Assembly (NCBI GenBank): GCA_018831195.1
Contig: JAHJDP010000061.1
Location: 29,138 to 93,137, forward strand
DNA: 64,000 nucleotides
From: Candidatus Eisenbacteria bacterium
GTDB taxonomy: Bacteria; Eisenbacteria; RBG-16-71-46; CAIMUX01; JAHJDP01
Direction of reading: 5' to 3'
Shown in pieces: positions 35,682 through 45,094 of the stretch. The number at the start of each line of letters is the position of its first letter. Positions within the stretch are counted from its first letter, which is position 1. The position numbers were made by a program, and so were the translations under genes. The notes under the pieces are model-generated. The model saw only the letters and a program-made list of their open reading frames with translations, had not been told where the DNA came from and did not search any database.

Positions 35682-37354
35682 TAACACAGAATTCAGGCCG
35701 TCCTCGCAAAGTGAAAGCGCCCCATGGCACGGAACGAACCTGCAAGGGTTGGGGCGCCGAAGCGGCAATGCGTATGCTGATGAATAATCTTGATCCCGAG
35801 GTGGCGGAAAAGCCGGATGAACTCGTTGTCTATGGGGGCCGCGGGAAAGCCGCCCGTTCTTGGGAATGTTTCGATGCGATTGTTAAATCCCTCCAGGAAT
35901 TGGAGGATGACGAAACCTTGCTTGTACAAAGCGGGAAGCCGGTCGGTGTTTTTAAAACACATCCCTGGGCGCCGAGAGTATTGATCGCAAATTCAAATCT
36001 TGTCGGAGACTGGTCAACTTGGGATGTCTTTCGGGAATTGGAAAAGCAAGGGCTCATGATGTATGGGCAGATGACGGCCGGATCCTGGATATACATTGGA
36101 ACGCAGGGTATTTTACAGGGCACATTTGAAACCCTGGCTGAGGCCGCGCGCCAGCATTTTGATGGAACTCTCCAAGGGAGTTGGGTTCTCACCGCAGGTT
36201 TGGGCGGGATGGGAGGCGCCCAACCCTTGGCGGTTACGATGAACGGCGGTGTCGCCTTGGTGATCGAGATCGATGAGGCCCGCATCGAACGCCGGATTCA
36301 AACACGTTATTTGGACCGCTGGACAAAGAATCTTGATGAAGCCTTGACCTTGGTTGAGGAGGCCGTCCGGAATCGAACGGCTCTCTCCATTGGTCTTCTC
36401 GGCAATGCCTCCGACATTAAGCCGGAAATCCTGCGCCGTGGATTAAAACCGGATATGGTTACAGACCAAACCTCAGCGCATGACGCCCTCAATGGGTATG
36501 TTCCGGGCGGGATGAGCTATAAAGAAGCTCTTCAATTGAGGGAAAGTGATTCGAAGGGATATATTAAAGCCGCCATGGAGTCGATGAGGCGGCATTGTGA
36601 AGCCCTGGTGGGATTTCAGAATCTGGGCAGCGTTGTTTTCGATTATGGAAATAATCTGCGGGGCCAGGCCAAGGATGCCGGCTATGAGGAAGCCTTTAGT
36701 TATCCTGGTTTCGTCCCCGCTTTTATCCGGCCCCTCTTCTGCCGGGGTAAAGGGCCCTTCCGCTGGGCCGCCCTGTCCGGTGACCCGGCCGATATTCATC
36801 GGACCGATCGGGCCATCCTCGAGACATTCCCGCAGGATCCGATCTTGGCTCGCTGGATTCCAATGGCCGCTGAACAGGTCGCCTTTCAGGGGCTTCCTGC
36901 GCGCATCTGCTGGCTGGGTTATGGAGATAGAGCGCGGTTCGGCCTGGTCATCAACGATCTGGTCCGCCGCGGTGAAATCTCAGCCCCCATTGTCATAGGG
37001 CGGGATCATCTCGACGCCGGTTCGGTCGCCTCACCCTACAGGGAAACTGAAGGGATGAAGGACGGATCGGACGCGGTCGCTGACTGGCCTCTCCTTAATG
37101 CGCTGGTGAATACGGCCAGCGGGGCGACGTGGGTCTCCATCCATAACGGCGGCGGTGTCGGGATCGGTAAGGCGTTGCACGCGGGCATGGTCGTGGTCAC
37201 CGACGGGACCGATCTGGCAGAGGCCAAATTGGAACGGGTTTTGACCACCGATCCGGGAACGGGTGTCATCCGGCATGCCGATGCCGGCTACGATGAAGCC
37301 GTTGATGAAGCCCGCAAGAACAACATTATCATTCCAATGTTAAAACAGCGGTGA
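35678..37354 (+). CDS. hutU: Urocanate hydratase
   Basis: 558 residues, the standard urocanase length. The ATG at 35678 is preferred (GGAGG 9 nt upstream) over an earlier frame inside the helicase gene. Landmarks: [16 protein letters not shown], the NAD-binding loop [14 protein letters not shown] near residue 175, [16 protein letters not shown] with the catalytic-Cys region just before it, and [13 protein letters not shown]. It hydrates urocanate to imidazolonepropionate, step two of histidine degradation. The product feeds HutI, encoded at 42259 beyond an intervening opposite-strand gene. hutH and later hut genes are not in the window. Confidence 0.96.
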   Translation: MITQNSGRPRKVKAPHGTERTCKGWGAEAAMRMLMNNLDPEVAEKPDELVVYGGRGKAARSWECFDAIVKSLQELEDDETLLVQSGKPVGVFKTHPWAPRVLIANSNLVGDWSTWDVFRELEKQGLMMYGQMTAGSWIYIGTQGILQGTFETLAEAARQHFDGTLQGSWVLTAGLGGMGGAQPLAVTMNGGVALVIEIDEARIERRIQTRYLDRWTKNLDEALTLVEEAVRNRTALSIGLLGNASDIKPEILRRGLKPDMVTDQTSAHDALNGYVPGGMSYKEALQLRESDSKGYIKAAMESMRRHCEALVGFQNLGSVVFDYGNNLRGQAKDAGYEEAFSYPGFVPAFIRPLFCRGKGPFRWAALSGDPADIHRTDRAILETFPQDPILARWIPMAAEQVAFQGLPARICWLGYGDRARFGLVINDLVRRGEISAPIVIGRDHLDAGSVASPYRETEGMKDGSDAVADWPLLNALVNTASGATWVSIHNGGGVGIGKALHAGMVVVTDGTDLAEAKLERVLTTDPGTGVIRHADAGYDEAVDEARKNNIIIPMLKQR

Positions 37355-37398
37355 CGGCTTGATTATATTGCCTCGTTGGGGGATGCCGAGCGCTCTTG

Positions 37399-40300
37399 TC
37401 ACCCGGACTCCGCATTGATCTCCGGCGCCCGCAGACGCCTCACAAGGCCCGGATACTCCTTCTCTGTCCCGAACTTCAACCGGGCGAAATACTCCTGCCT
37501 GAAGAAGCCGGTCGTGACGACATCATAGCCGCGGTCCCGGGACTGGCTGCAGAACTCTTCCATCAAGGCCGCGCCCAGACCGCGCCCGCGCCGGGAGTGG
37601 CCGATCACGATTTTCTCCATATGCACTGCTTTGGGTGAGAACTCCCGATAGAAAAGACCCCCAAGGACATGCTCTTTCTGATCGACGAGGAGGAGATAAT
37701 CATGATCCGGCTGAAAGTGGACATGCAGACCCTCCTCCTGGAAGTGCTGATGTAATTGTACAATCTCTGAAGGCTGCGCCGGCGGCCGGATCCATACCTC
37801 GTTGCCCAGACTGTCCCGCCGGGCGATGATCAGCTCCAATTTGGGTCCGGTGCCGCGGTCCAATATCATCCAGGCCGCTTCCCGGCCGGGGGTTAGGCTT
37901 CCATAGGTCAGCCGAGCGAGAAAATAGACCTCATCCTCTCCCAAAGGCAGTTTCTGGTGGAGATTTGTAACCCAATCGAGCAGTCCATCGAATCCGATAC
38001 GATGTTTCCTTGCCTTCTGAAGCAAAGCCTCCAATTCCAAAACCAGCTCTTTTCTCGCGTCGGCGAACACGGTCTCCAGAAAAACGCGGATCCGGGTTTC
38101 AGGATAATCCGTTTCCATTGAGGTCAGATGATATGTTTCATAAATCTCACTGAGAGTGCGTGCCTTCGCGACCCAGGAAACCTCGGGATTACGCTCAATC
38201 CAGCGATGGTAACGGGCGGCAGCCATCGTCAACCGCCGGGCGCGGAATCCTCCCGCGGCGACATTCTGAAGATAGGTTTCCAAATCTGCCTTCCAGGTGA
38301 CACCCTCAAAGCGCGCCTCCAATTCCAGGACTCCGGCGAGCAGGGGGATACCCTCGGTGGGGCCGACGGCTTCCACAAAAGCCGAGAAGAGGATGTCCCA
38401 GGTCACGATGCCTTTTAAGGAGGGGCGGTCATTTTCTATATATTGTACAAATCGTTCCCAGAGAACTTCGAAAAGCCGGCGGAGGCTGCCGGCTGTCTCC
38501 AGCGGTCCGAGCGACAACAGGCGCGTGCCCTCCTGATAGTCATGAAGCGGTGCACCGACACGCCGGGGGGATGGATCGGAGAGCATCGAATGACGCCCGG
38601 TGCGATCCCAAAATTCAATGAACGCGGTAAGGGCGCTCCAGGCCAGATGAGTCCAGGCGCCGGCGCGGCCGCGGGGATCGCGGCGGATGACCTGTTGCTC
38701 CAATTGATCCAGAAGAACATCAACCGGCAGGAAGGGTGAGGTCATGGATGTCCATACACCATATTGTTTCCAATACCCGCCGACGTGCGGTGTCAAGGGA
38801 CCGCGGGGACCCGAGATCTCAAGCAGCAGATACCACCAGATATCCTCCAGTATTTTCTCGGGCGGACGGTCCATTTCAGGACGCAGTAGAAATTCGCAAG
38901 TGGCCCCACCAGGTAAATTAACAATAACTCTGAGGATTTGTTGATCGCGGCTCCACTTCTCAGGTTCTACAAATATAGAGGCTTCATCCAGGCGGCGGGC
39001 CGACAAGGAACCGCCGCTGAGAACCTCCACGGCGTCGGCGACACAGGCGGTTTTTGTCAGGAGCCGCCGGGTGCGGTTTCGAATCTCAGGCCGGAGCGAA
39101 GCGCTGAATTGTATATGTTCCACGCGGACCAGGGGCATCTCCGCCTCGAGTTCCCTGCGATAATTCTCACGGAGTTCAAAGAGCAGCACCCGGGCCCTCA
39201 ACCGCATCGGCTCCGGTCCGAGAAAATACCAGCTGGCCAATGCTTCCCGAATATAGGGATAACACTGAGGCCGGCGCGGTCCCATAAAGCGGAAGAATTC
39301 CAGCAACCATTGTCCCCGCGTCGGGTTTTTGGGGTGGTCTCTCACCTCCTGGCAGGCCATATGGCTGAGACGCCGCAGCTGCGCCGGCGAGAGCGAAGCC
39401 TGGGTTATCCGAGCAAAAATCTCTTCGTCGATTGATTCAGGATGACGATCGGCGTAGGAGGCGAGGGTCTGCTCAAGCTCCTTCTCGGATTCCCGCGGGA
39501 GGAGATGGATCAAAGCCTCGGTGGCGACGGGAAGGCGTGCATCCGTCAGTAGCCGCCGCAAAAGGCTCCGGGAAAGCTGCGAACGATCAGGTGAGGGAGA
39601 GTCGAGCAGCGAGGCGATCCACTGAACCGCCGCAACCGCGGTTTGCTCCTCCGACCATTGAGCCGCCGTCAAGGCCCGGTGCAGGCATTCCAAACCAAGA
39701 CATTGTTGAGCGTCTGTTGGAGACCAAATATTAATGACATCGGACCATGAGCCGGGTGATGCGGCTTCCACAACAAAGGGCTCGCGAACCGTCCGCCGGC
39801 GGCGCGGGAGACGCAGCAGGGTCCCATAGAGGAAATCGACCAATTCAACATTTCCCAGCCAAAGGACCGGAATCCGGAGAAAATCCTCCAGATCAAGGTG
39901 ATGAAAACGTCCTGACCCGGCTTGATAGACCAATGATCCAACTTGGATTATCCCTCCAATCGGATCCAGCCACTTCAAGGTCAGTGTTTTCTTTTCACCA
40001 TGCCAGGCCAAACCACTCGGTATCGCTTCAAGATCACCAATCGTTCGTCCAATATGCCGGAAGATCCACTCGGGAACCCTCACTTCAACTTCGTTGACAA
40101 GCCCATGCCAGCCGGCGCTGCGGTAGAGTTCGTGAAGCAGATGTGAAAAATGTTCCTCCACCGTTTCCCGGCGCGGGGTTCCCTTGGCTGTTAGTTCACC
40201 ACGATCGATATCGAGCGGTCTTGGAAGCAGCGCAAAGTCAACGATGCGCTCATAAGATGCGAGGAAACGATTGACAGAAGCAACAATATTGGAAATACGC

Positions 40301-42093
40301 TCCCGGACATCAGGGTCGCCCGGAGGGGCGTCTCCGCGAGTGTGGATGAGCACGACATTGAAGGGACGCCCGTCACCGACGAGGACCGCCTGCTCGACTT
40401 CGGGAAATGATTGAAGCAGATTCTCCGCCCGCTGCGGCGCGATCGTTTCTCCTTTTACATTTTTAAAGAGGTCTTTCTTTCGTCCGACGATGGAATAATA
40501 ACCTCTGCTATCTATCGCCGCCAGGTCACCTGTCGCGAACCAATCAACCTCGGGATTGTTGGTGTCAGGATTCTCACTGTCATAAATACGGGCGACATAA
40601 GGACCCCGTAACAAAAGCTCTCCATCTTCTGCTATTTTTAATTCGATCCCCGGAAGGGGCGGACCGACGCTGCCGGCGGCATAATTCCCCGGGGGAGTCA
40701 TAGTGATTCCCCCCGTCGCTTCGGTCATCCCAAAACCGCTGACAAGATCGATTCCCATATCTTGGAAAAAGTGAAAGATGGCGGGATCGAGATATCCGGC
40801 CGCGGATAACCCCCATTTCAGGCGTCCGCCGGTGATTTCAGAAACAAGCTGTTGAACAAGATGTTGGGGTCCATCTTTGGCCGTTCGGGAGGTGACCATC
40901 TCGTACAGCTGAATCCATTTCTGGGGGACACTGATAAATGAAGTGGGGTGGTATCGGTTAAGGGCGCGCAGCATTCCATCGCGGGAGGGATCGAGTAAAA
41001 AAACATAGGTAGCCCGCCAGAAGATGGAACCCAGCATCTCGAACCAGCGCCCAAAAGTGTGCGCCAGAGGGAGGAAACAGAGAAACCGATCATCGGACCC
41101 CAATTCTGGAAGAGCCAGGGCCCGGGCGATTCTTTTACTCACCAGATTCCGGTGTGTGAAAATGAGTCCTTTGGGGCGACCTGTCGTGCCGGAAGTGTAC
41201 ATATAAGTCGCGATATCGGCAGGTACAACACGTGATTCCCACTCTAAAACGGTTTCCATAGGGAGATCTTGGCCCATCTCCAGGAGATCATCAGGATGAA
41301 AGATATCCGAACCTTCACAGTCCAAGACGACGACACCTTTTAGACTGGGGCATCGCTCCGCCCACGGATGGATTTTTTCGAGCTGTTGAAGGGTTGATAC
41401 AATAAGAAGGGAGGGCCGTGTTTCCTGAAGAACCTGCTCAAGGTGCTCCGGGATCATGCGGGGAGGGATGACTACATTGGGGATCCCCGTTGTCAAACAG
41501 GCAAGATCAAAGAGGGCTCCTTCCAATCGATTTTCAGAAAGGATCGCCACCTGAACCGGCCGGGTTTCTTCCTTCCAGCGGCCGTCGGACTCGCGCAGAA
41601 AGGCGTTGAGACCTCTGGCGATGAGTTCTATCTTCTCCTCTGCATCGCGCCAGGAAACTTCTTTAACAAAACGTTCTCCAGGCTCCAGGAAGAGGGTCTT
41701 GTTGGGCTCAATAGAGGCGTGCGTACGAAAGAGAGCTCCGGTCGTCCATCGGGCGGCATTGATCGCTTCAAGCGACCAATTCATCCAACGATCCACCGCT
41801 GCGTGTCGAGCGATATCTTTGCGGAGGGGCGACAGGTGAATGAGGGTCAAGAGGGCGCGATGGAAATCCAGTTCTTCGTTCGACGCGACCCCGGCGCTTT
41901 CCGCCGCGCCTAGAAGAGTGGGAGAGAGATTGTCAAAAATGGAGGGCGCTCGGCGGCCCCATACTAAAAGGTCTTTCAACATCAGTGACAAGTCGGCGAA
42001 GCAGCCTCTCTCCGGTTTCTGGTGGGCTGCTGCAAGACGGCCCCGCAGATTTTCGGCGAATCTTTCCGGACTCTCTTCCCTGCGTGGTACCAT
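37399..42093 (-). CDS. Giant fusion: AMP-forming acyl-CoA ligase, uncharacterised middle, C-terminal GNAT acetyltransferase
   Basis: 1564 residues. Residues 115-680 are an ANL-family ligase: P-loop-like YMYTSGTTGRPKG near 300, LPLAHTFGRWFE, SGFGMTEATGG, the TGD motif (FATGDLAAID) and a C-terminal hinge with LTAKGTPRRE. Residues about 690-1400 match nothing I know: a beta-rich part, then a long helical repeat-like stretch (RLLTDARLPVATEALIHLLP), then a mixed part. Residues about 1430-1550 are a GNAT fold with acetyl-CoA loop RRGRGLGAALM near 1498. No signal peptide, so cytoplasmic. It probably activates a fatty or carboxylic acid; the GNAT may modify it or another protein. GGAG lies 5 nt before the ATG. 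It lies between hutU and hutI on the other strand. Confidence 0.85.
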   Translation of the reverse strand: MVPRREESPERFAENLRGRLAAAHQKPERGCFADLSLMLKDLLVWGRRAPSIFDNLSPTLLGAAESAGVASNEELDFHRALLTLIHLSPLRKDIARHAAVDRWMNWSLEAINAARWTTGALFRTHASIEPNKTLFLEPGERFVKEVSWRDAEEKIELIARGLNAFLRESDGRWKEETRPVQVAILSENRLEGALFDLACLTTGIPNVVIPPRMIPEHLEQVLQETRPSLLIVSTLQQLEKIHPWAERCPSLKGVVVLDCEGSDIFHPDDLLEMGQDLPMETVLEWESRVVPADIATYMYTSGTTGRPKGLIFTHRNLVSKRIARALALPELGSDDRFLCFLPLAHTFGRWFEMLGSIFWRATYVFLLDPSRDGMLRALNRYHPTSFISVPQKWIQLYEMVTSRTAKDGPQHLVQQLVSEITGGRLKWGLSAAGYLDPAIFHFFQDMGIDLVSGFGMTEATGGITMTPPGNYAAGSVGPPLPGIELKIAEDGELLLRGPYVARIYDSENPDTNNPEVDWFATGDLAAIDSRGYYSIVGRKKDLFKNVKGETIAPQRAENLLQSFPEVEQAVLVGDGRPFNVVLIHTRGDAPPGDPDVRERISNIVASVNRFLASYERIVDFALLPRPLDIDRGELTAKGTPRRETVEEHFSHLLHELYRSAGWHGLVNEVEVRVPEWIFRHIGRTIGDLEAIPSGLAWHGEKKTLTLKWLDPIGGIIQVGSLVYQAGSGRFHHLDLEDFLRIPVLWLGNVELVDFLYGTLLRLPRRRRTVREPFVVEAASPGSWSDVINIWSPTDAQQCLGLECLHRALTAAQWSEEQTAVAAVQWIASLLDSPSPDRSQLSRSLLRRLLTDARLPVATEALIHLLPRESEKELEQTLASYADRHPESIDEEIFARITQASLSPAQLRRLSHMACQEVRDHPKNPTRGQWLLEFFRFMGPRRPQCYPYIREALASWYFLGPEPMRLRARVLLFELRENYRRELEAEMPLVRVEHIQFSASLRPEIRNRTRRLLTKTACVADAVEVLSGGSLSARRLDEASIFVEPEKWSRDQQILRVIVNLPGGATCEFLLRPEMDRPPEKILEDIWWYLLLEISGPRGPLTPHVGGYWKQYGVWTSMTSPFLPVDVLLDQLEQQVIRRDPRGRAGAWTHLAWSALTAFIEFWDRTGRHSMLSDPSPRRVGAPLHDYQEGTRLLSLGPLETAGSLRRLFEVLWERFVQYIENDRPSLKGIVTWDILFSAFVEAVGPTEGIPLLAGVLELEARFEGVTWKADLETYLQNVAAGGFRARRLTMAAARYHRWIERNPEVSWVAKARTLSEIYETYHLTSMETDYPETRIRVFLETVFADARKELVLELEALLQKARKHRIGFDGLLDWVTNLHQKLPLGEDEVYFLARLTYGSLTPGREAAWMILDRGTGPKLELIIARRDSLGNEVWIRPPAQPSEIVQLHQHFQEEGLHVHFQPDHDYLLLVDQKEHVLGGLFYREFSPKAVHMEKIVIGHSRRGRGLGAALMEEFCSQSRDRGYDVVTTGFFRQEYFARLKFGTEKEYPGLVRRLRAPEINAESG

Positions 42094-42258
42094 GGCGGCT
42101 CCACTTTCCTTTTAATCCCTGCCGCTTATTGTCGGCCGCTCCATGCAGGCCGCTTAACCGGCAACTCTTCCTCTGGTAACCTAACCATATTTACGGCAGA
42201 GGAGGCGGGGCAGGCAACAAGCATACACTGGGCCGGTTTGAGAGGGGAGGGAACTCTC

Positions 42259-43542
42259 ATGCAGGATGTCGATCTGTTGATCCGCAATGCCGGGCAAATG
42301 GCGCCTCTATCAGATGGCGAGGAGGGGCCGCTGCCGGGCCGGCGGATGGATCTTTGGACTCTCGTAAAAGACGGTGCCATTGGGGTTTTGAAGGGTCGCA
42401 TTGTGGCGGTGGGTGAGACATCCGACGTACTGTCCCGCACCCGGCTTCAAACCGGGGGGGTCGAGGTTGATGCGAGCGGCTGTACGGTCATCCCGGCCTT
42501 CATTGATCCGCATACACACGTCCTCTTTGCCGGAAGTCGCGAGTGGGAGTTTGAGGAAAGACTGCGGGGCCGAACCTATATGGAGATAGCCCAAGCCGGG
42601 GGAGGCATCCGGTCTTCCGTCCGCATGTTTCGGCAAACTTCGGACGAGGAGATTCTCCGCCAGAGTCATCGCCGGATCGATCGGATGATCGGTCTTGGGA
42701 CGGCGGTGATTGAGGTGAAATCGGGGTATGCTCTCTCGGTCGATCAGGAACTCAGGGCTCTGCGGCTTATTAGGAAATTGGCCGAACGTGTCCCCGTTGA
42801 AATTCACGCGACTTTTATGGGGGCGCATGAGGTGCCCGATGAGTACCGCGACCGTAAAAGCGAATATATCGATCTCGTCATCCACGAGATGATCCCAAGA
42901 GTCGCGGAAGAAGGCCTGGCCGAGTTTTGCGATGTTTTTTGTGAGGAGGGAGTCTTTTCCGTCGCTGAATCAGAGAGGATTCTTAACGCGGCCGCGCGCT
43001 ATGGGCTGCGGGCCAAGCTTCATGCCGATGAACTGTCGCCCCTGGGCGGAGCCGAGTTGGCAGGAAAACTGCGCGCCGTGTCAGCCGACCACCTCCTTCA
43101 TCCGTCGGATAACGGCCTGCGGGCCATGAAAGAGGGTGGAGTCATTCCGGTTCTGCTCCCCGCGACAAGCTATAGTCTCCATTCTAAAACCTACGCCCCT
43201 GCAAGAAGAATGATTGAGATGGATCTTCCGGTCGCTCTCGCGACGGATTGCAATCCCGGCTCCTCAATGACCGAATCGATGCCCTTTGTCATCAGCCTTG
43301 CTTGTCTCCAGATGGGCTTGACGCCGGCGGAAGCCCTGTCCGCGGCGACCCGGAACGCGGCTGCCGCCCTGGGGATAGAGAAACAGGCCGGAAGCCTCGC
43401 CGTCGGTAACAAGGCCCACATTCAGATCTTAGACGCCCCATCCTATGCGACCCTGCCCTACCATATCGGGGTCAGTCACGTCCGGGATCTCTTCATTGAC
43501 GGCAAGGGCGTCTTCCGGGATGGGCAATTGATTTCGATTTGA
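42259..43542 (+). CDS. hutI: Imidazolonepropionase
   Basis: 427 residues from the ATG at 42259 (GGAGG 8 nt upstream); the longer in-frame ORF runs back into the opposing gene and is not coding. Amidohydrolase fold: metal ligands in IDPHTHVLFAGSREWE near residue 90, HADELSPLGGAELAG, ADHLLHPS and LATDCNPGSSMTESMP. It opens the imidazolone ring to N-formimino-glutamate, step three of histidine degradation, after HutU. Divergent from the giant ligase gene across a 165-bp gap that must contain both promoters. Confidence 0.95.
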   Translation: MQDVDLLIRNAGQMAPLSDGEEGPLPGRRMDLWTLVKDGAIGVLKGRIVAVGETSDVLSRTRLQTGGVEVDASGCTVIPAFIDPHTHVLFAGSREWEFEERLRGRTYMEIAQAGGGIRSSVRMFRQTSDEEILRQSHRRIDRMIGLGTAVIEVKSGYALSVDQELRALRLIRKLAERVPVEIHATFMGAHEVPDEYRDRKSEYIDLVIHEMIPRVAEEGLAEFCDVFCEEGVFSVAESERILNAAARYGLRAKLHADELSPLGGAELAGKLRAVSADHLLHPSDNGLRAMKEGGVIPVLLPATSYSLHSKTYAPARRMIEMDLPVALATDCNPGSSMTESMPFVISLACLQMGLTPAEALSAATRNAAAALGIEKQAGSLAVGNKAHIQILDAPSYATLPYHIGVSHVRDLFIDGKGVFRDGQLISI

Positions 43543-43650
43543 GTGGCAAAAGAGATCGAGAAGAAGGGGCAGGTGGACGATAAGTTGAGACGAATCCCAA
43601 CCGGATTGGGTTCCGGAAGAAATGGCAGGACCTTACCTTAGGGAAACGCC

Positions 43651-45093
43651 TTGGAAAAAAACGTCGCCCTCAGGCGCCAAGCACAACAACGGCAGAAAGA
43701 AGGTCGTCTCGAGGAAGCCCTCAGGGATTGGGTGAGGATTCTATCCTCCAACGAGCCCGATCCCTACGACTTTGTCGCCGTCGGCGATCTCCTACTACGC
43801 CTTGACCGTAGAGAGGAAGCCCGGTCTCATTATGAGGAGGCTTCAAAACTCTATGAACGTCTTGGATTCATTCGTAGTGCCATCGGAACCACAAAAAAGT
43901 TGGTTCGGATGGGGGAGACCGACGGAACCACCTTGTTGCGGCTGGCCCATCTCCACGTCGTCGAAGGTTTCGGCGCTGAAGCGGCGGAATATGCCCGATC
44001 TTTCCAAAAGACCCTTCGTACCGAAAGTCCACCGGACCCTGAATATATAGAGCTTCTGGAAACCTTGTTCACAAAGGGGTTGCGCTCTCCGGATCTCTCT
44101 CTGACCCTCGTTGATCTGTACGAGAAGAGTGCCCGCATCGATGAGGCGGCTCGGGAACTTCATGTCCTGGCCGGCCTATTGATGAAGGGAGGCAAGGTAG
44201 AGGAGGCTGAACGGGCGCGGGGAAGAGCCGAAAAATTGAAGCCCGGCTCGCGGTGTGAAGAGGCACTTGATCAGGATGCTGAATGGGAGGATGTCCCCAG
44301 CGGATTAGGCGCCACGGGCGCCGGTTCAGAGCCAAAATCACCGGTACCGGAGGAGGAAGAGGTTCCAGAGACCTCGGGTCTGCGTTTGGTTGATTCAGCC
44401 GCTAAAGAAATCTCGAACCGTCGTGCTTCCGGCCCCGTGCATGGCGACATCCAACTGGTTCCGCCGGCCGCCCCGGCCGCTGATTCGAAAGATCTTGAAG
44501 AACGGGCGCAAGCAGCCCTCGAGAATGAATCTTGGCTGGAAGCTGTCTCGCTCCTGGAGGGGATTCTCTCAAAGGATGAAGAGCGGCCCTCTGTTCTTGA
44601 GAAACTCATTGAAGGGTACCGGCAGCTTGGCAATAATGCTTTGACGATTACCGCTTTAGAGCGCTTGGCGCTCTATTGCGAATCGCATGGCGTGGAATCG
44701 AAGGCACTGGAGTGTTGGAATAAGATTCTGGGATTGGATTCAAATCATACCGAGGCGCGTTTGCGCATTGAAGCGCCGCCGAGGGCATCGGAACCTTCCT
44801 TTGTCGTGGTTACGAATCAGTCCAAAATCCAGCCCAATGCGCCGATGCTGGATGTGCAGGAATTACTTAGGGATTTTCAGGAGCAAGTTGTACAACAAAT
44901 TCCGATGGAGGATGGGGAAAGCCATTACACTTTGGCGCTCTCTCATCATGAAATGGGGCTCTATAATGAAGCTTTGGAGGAACTGGACCGAGCCCTGCAA
45001 TCGTCGAAATTGGACCACGATTTGGAGATGCGTTGCCGGGAGTTGGAAGAACGGTGCAAAAGCTCCAAGGAGAAATCCTCTTCAGCCTCTTAG
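43651..45093 (+). CDS. Tetratricopeptide-repeat protein
   Basis: 480 residues with a TTG start behind AGGGA. TPR-like helical pairs occur at both ends: GRLEEALRDWVRIL and REEARSHYEEASKLYERLG at residues 15-75, and LEAVSLLEGILSKDEERP, AITALERLALYCES and YNEALEELDRALQS at about 295-465. The middle (200-290) is acidic, Pro/Glu-rich and probably disordered. No signal peptide or membrane helix. TPR proteins are binding scaffolds; the partner is unknown. Its stop (45091-45093) immediately precedes a putative exported beta-barrel gene. Confidence 0.8.
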   Translation: MEKNVALRRQAQQRQKEGRLEEALRDWVRILSSNEPDPYDFVAVGDLLLRLDRREEARSHYEEASKLYERLGFIRSAIGTTKKLVRMGETDGTTLLRLAHLHVVEGFGAEAAEYARSFQKTLRTESPPDPEYIELLETLFTKGLRSPDLSLTLVDLYEKSARIDEAARELHVLAGLLMKGGKVEEAERARGRAEKLKPGSRCEEALDQDAEWEDVPSGLGATGAGSEPKSPVPEEEEVPETSGLRLVDSAAKEISNRRASGPVHGDIQLVPPAAPAADSKDLEERAQAALENESWLEAVSLLEGILSKDEERPSVLEKLIEGYRQLGNNALTITALERLALYCESHGVESKALECWNKILGLDSNHTEARLRIEAPPRASEPSFVVVTNQSKIQPNAPMLDVQELLRDFQEQVVQQIPMEDGESHYTLALSHHEMGLYNEALEELDRALQSSKLDHDLEMRCRELEERCKSSKEKSSSAS

Positions 45094-45094
45094 G

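Noticed and set aside
43596..43612. Hairpin CCCAA/TTGGG after hutI
   Set aside because: Only a 5-bp stem and no T run; not a credible terminator.
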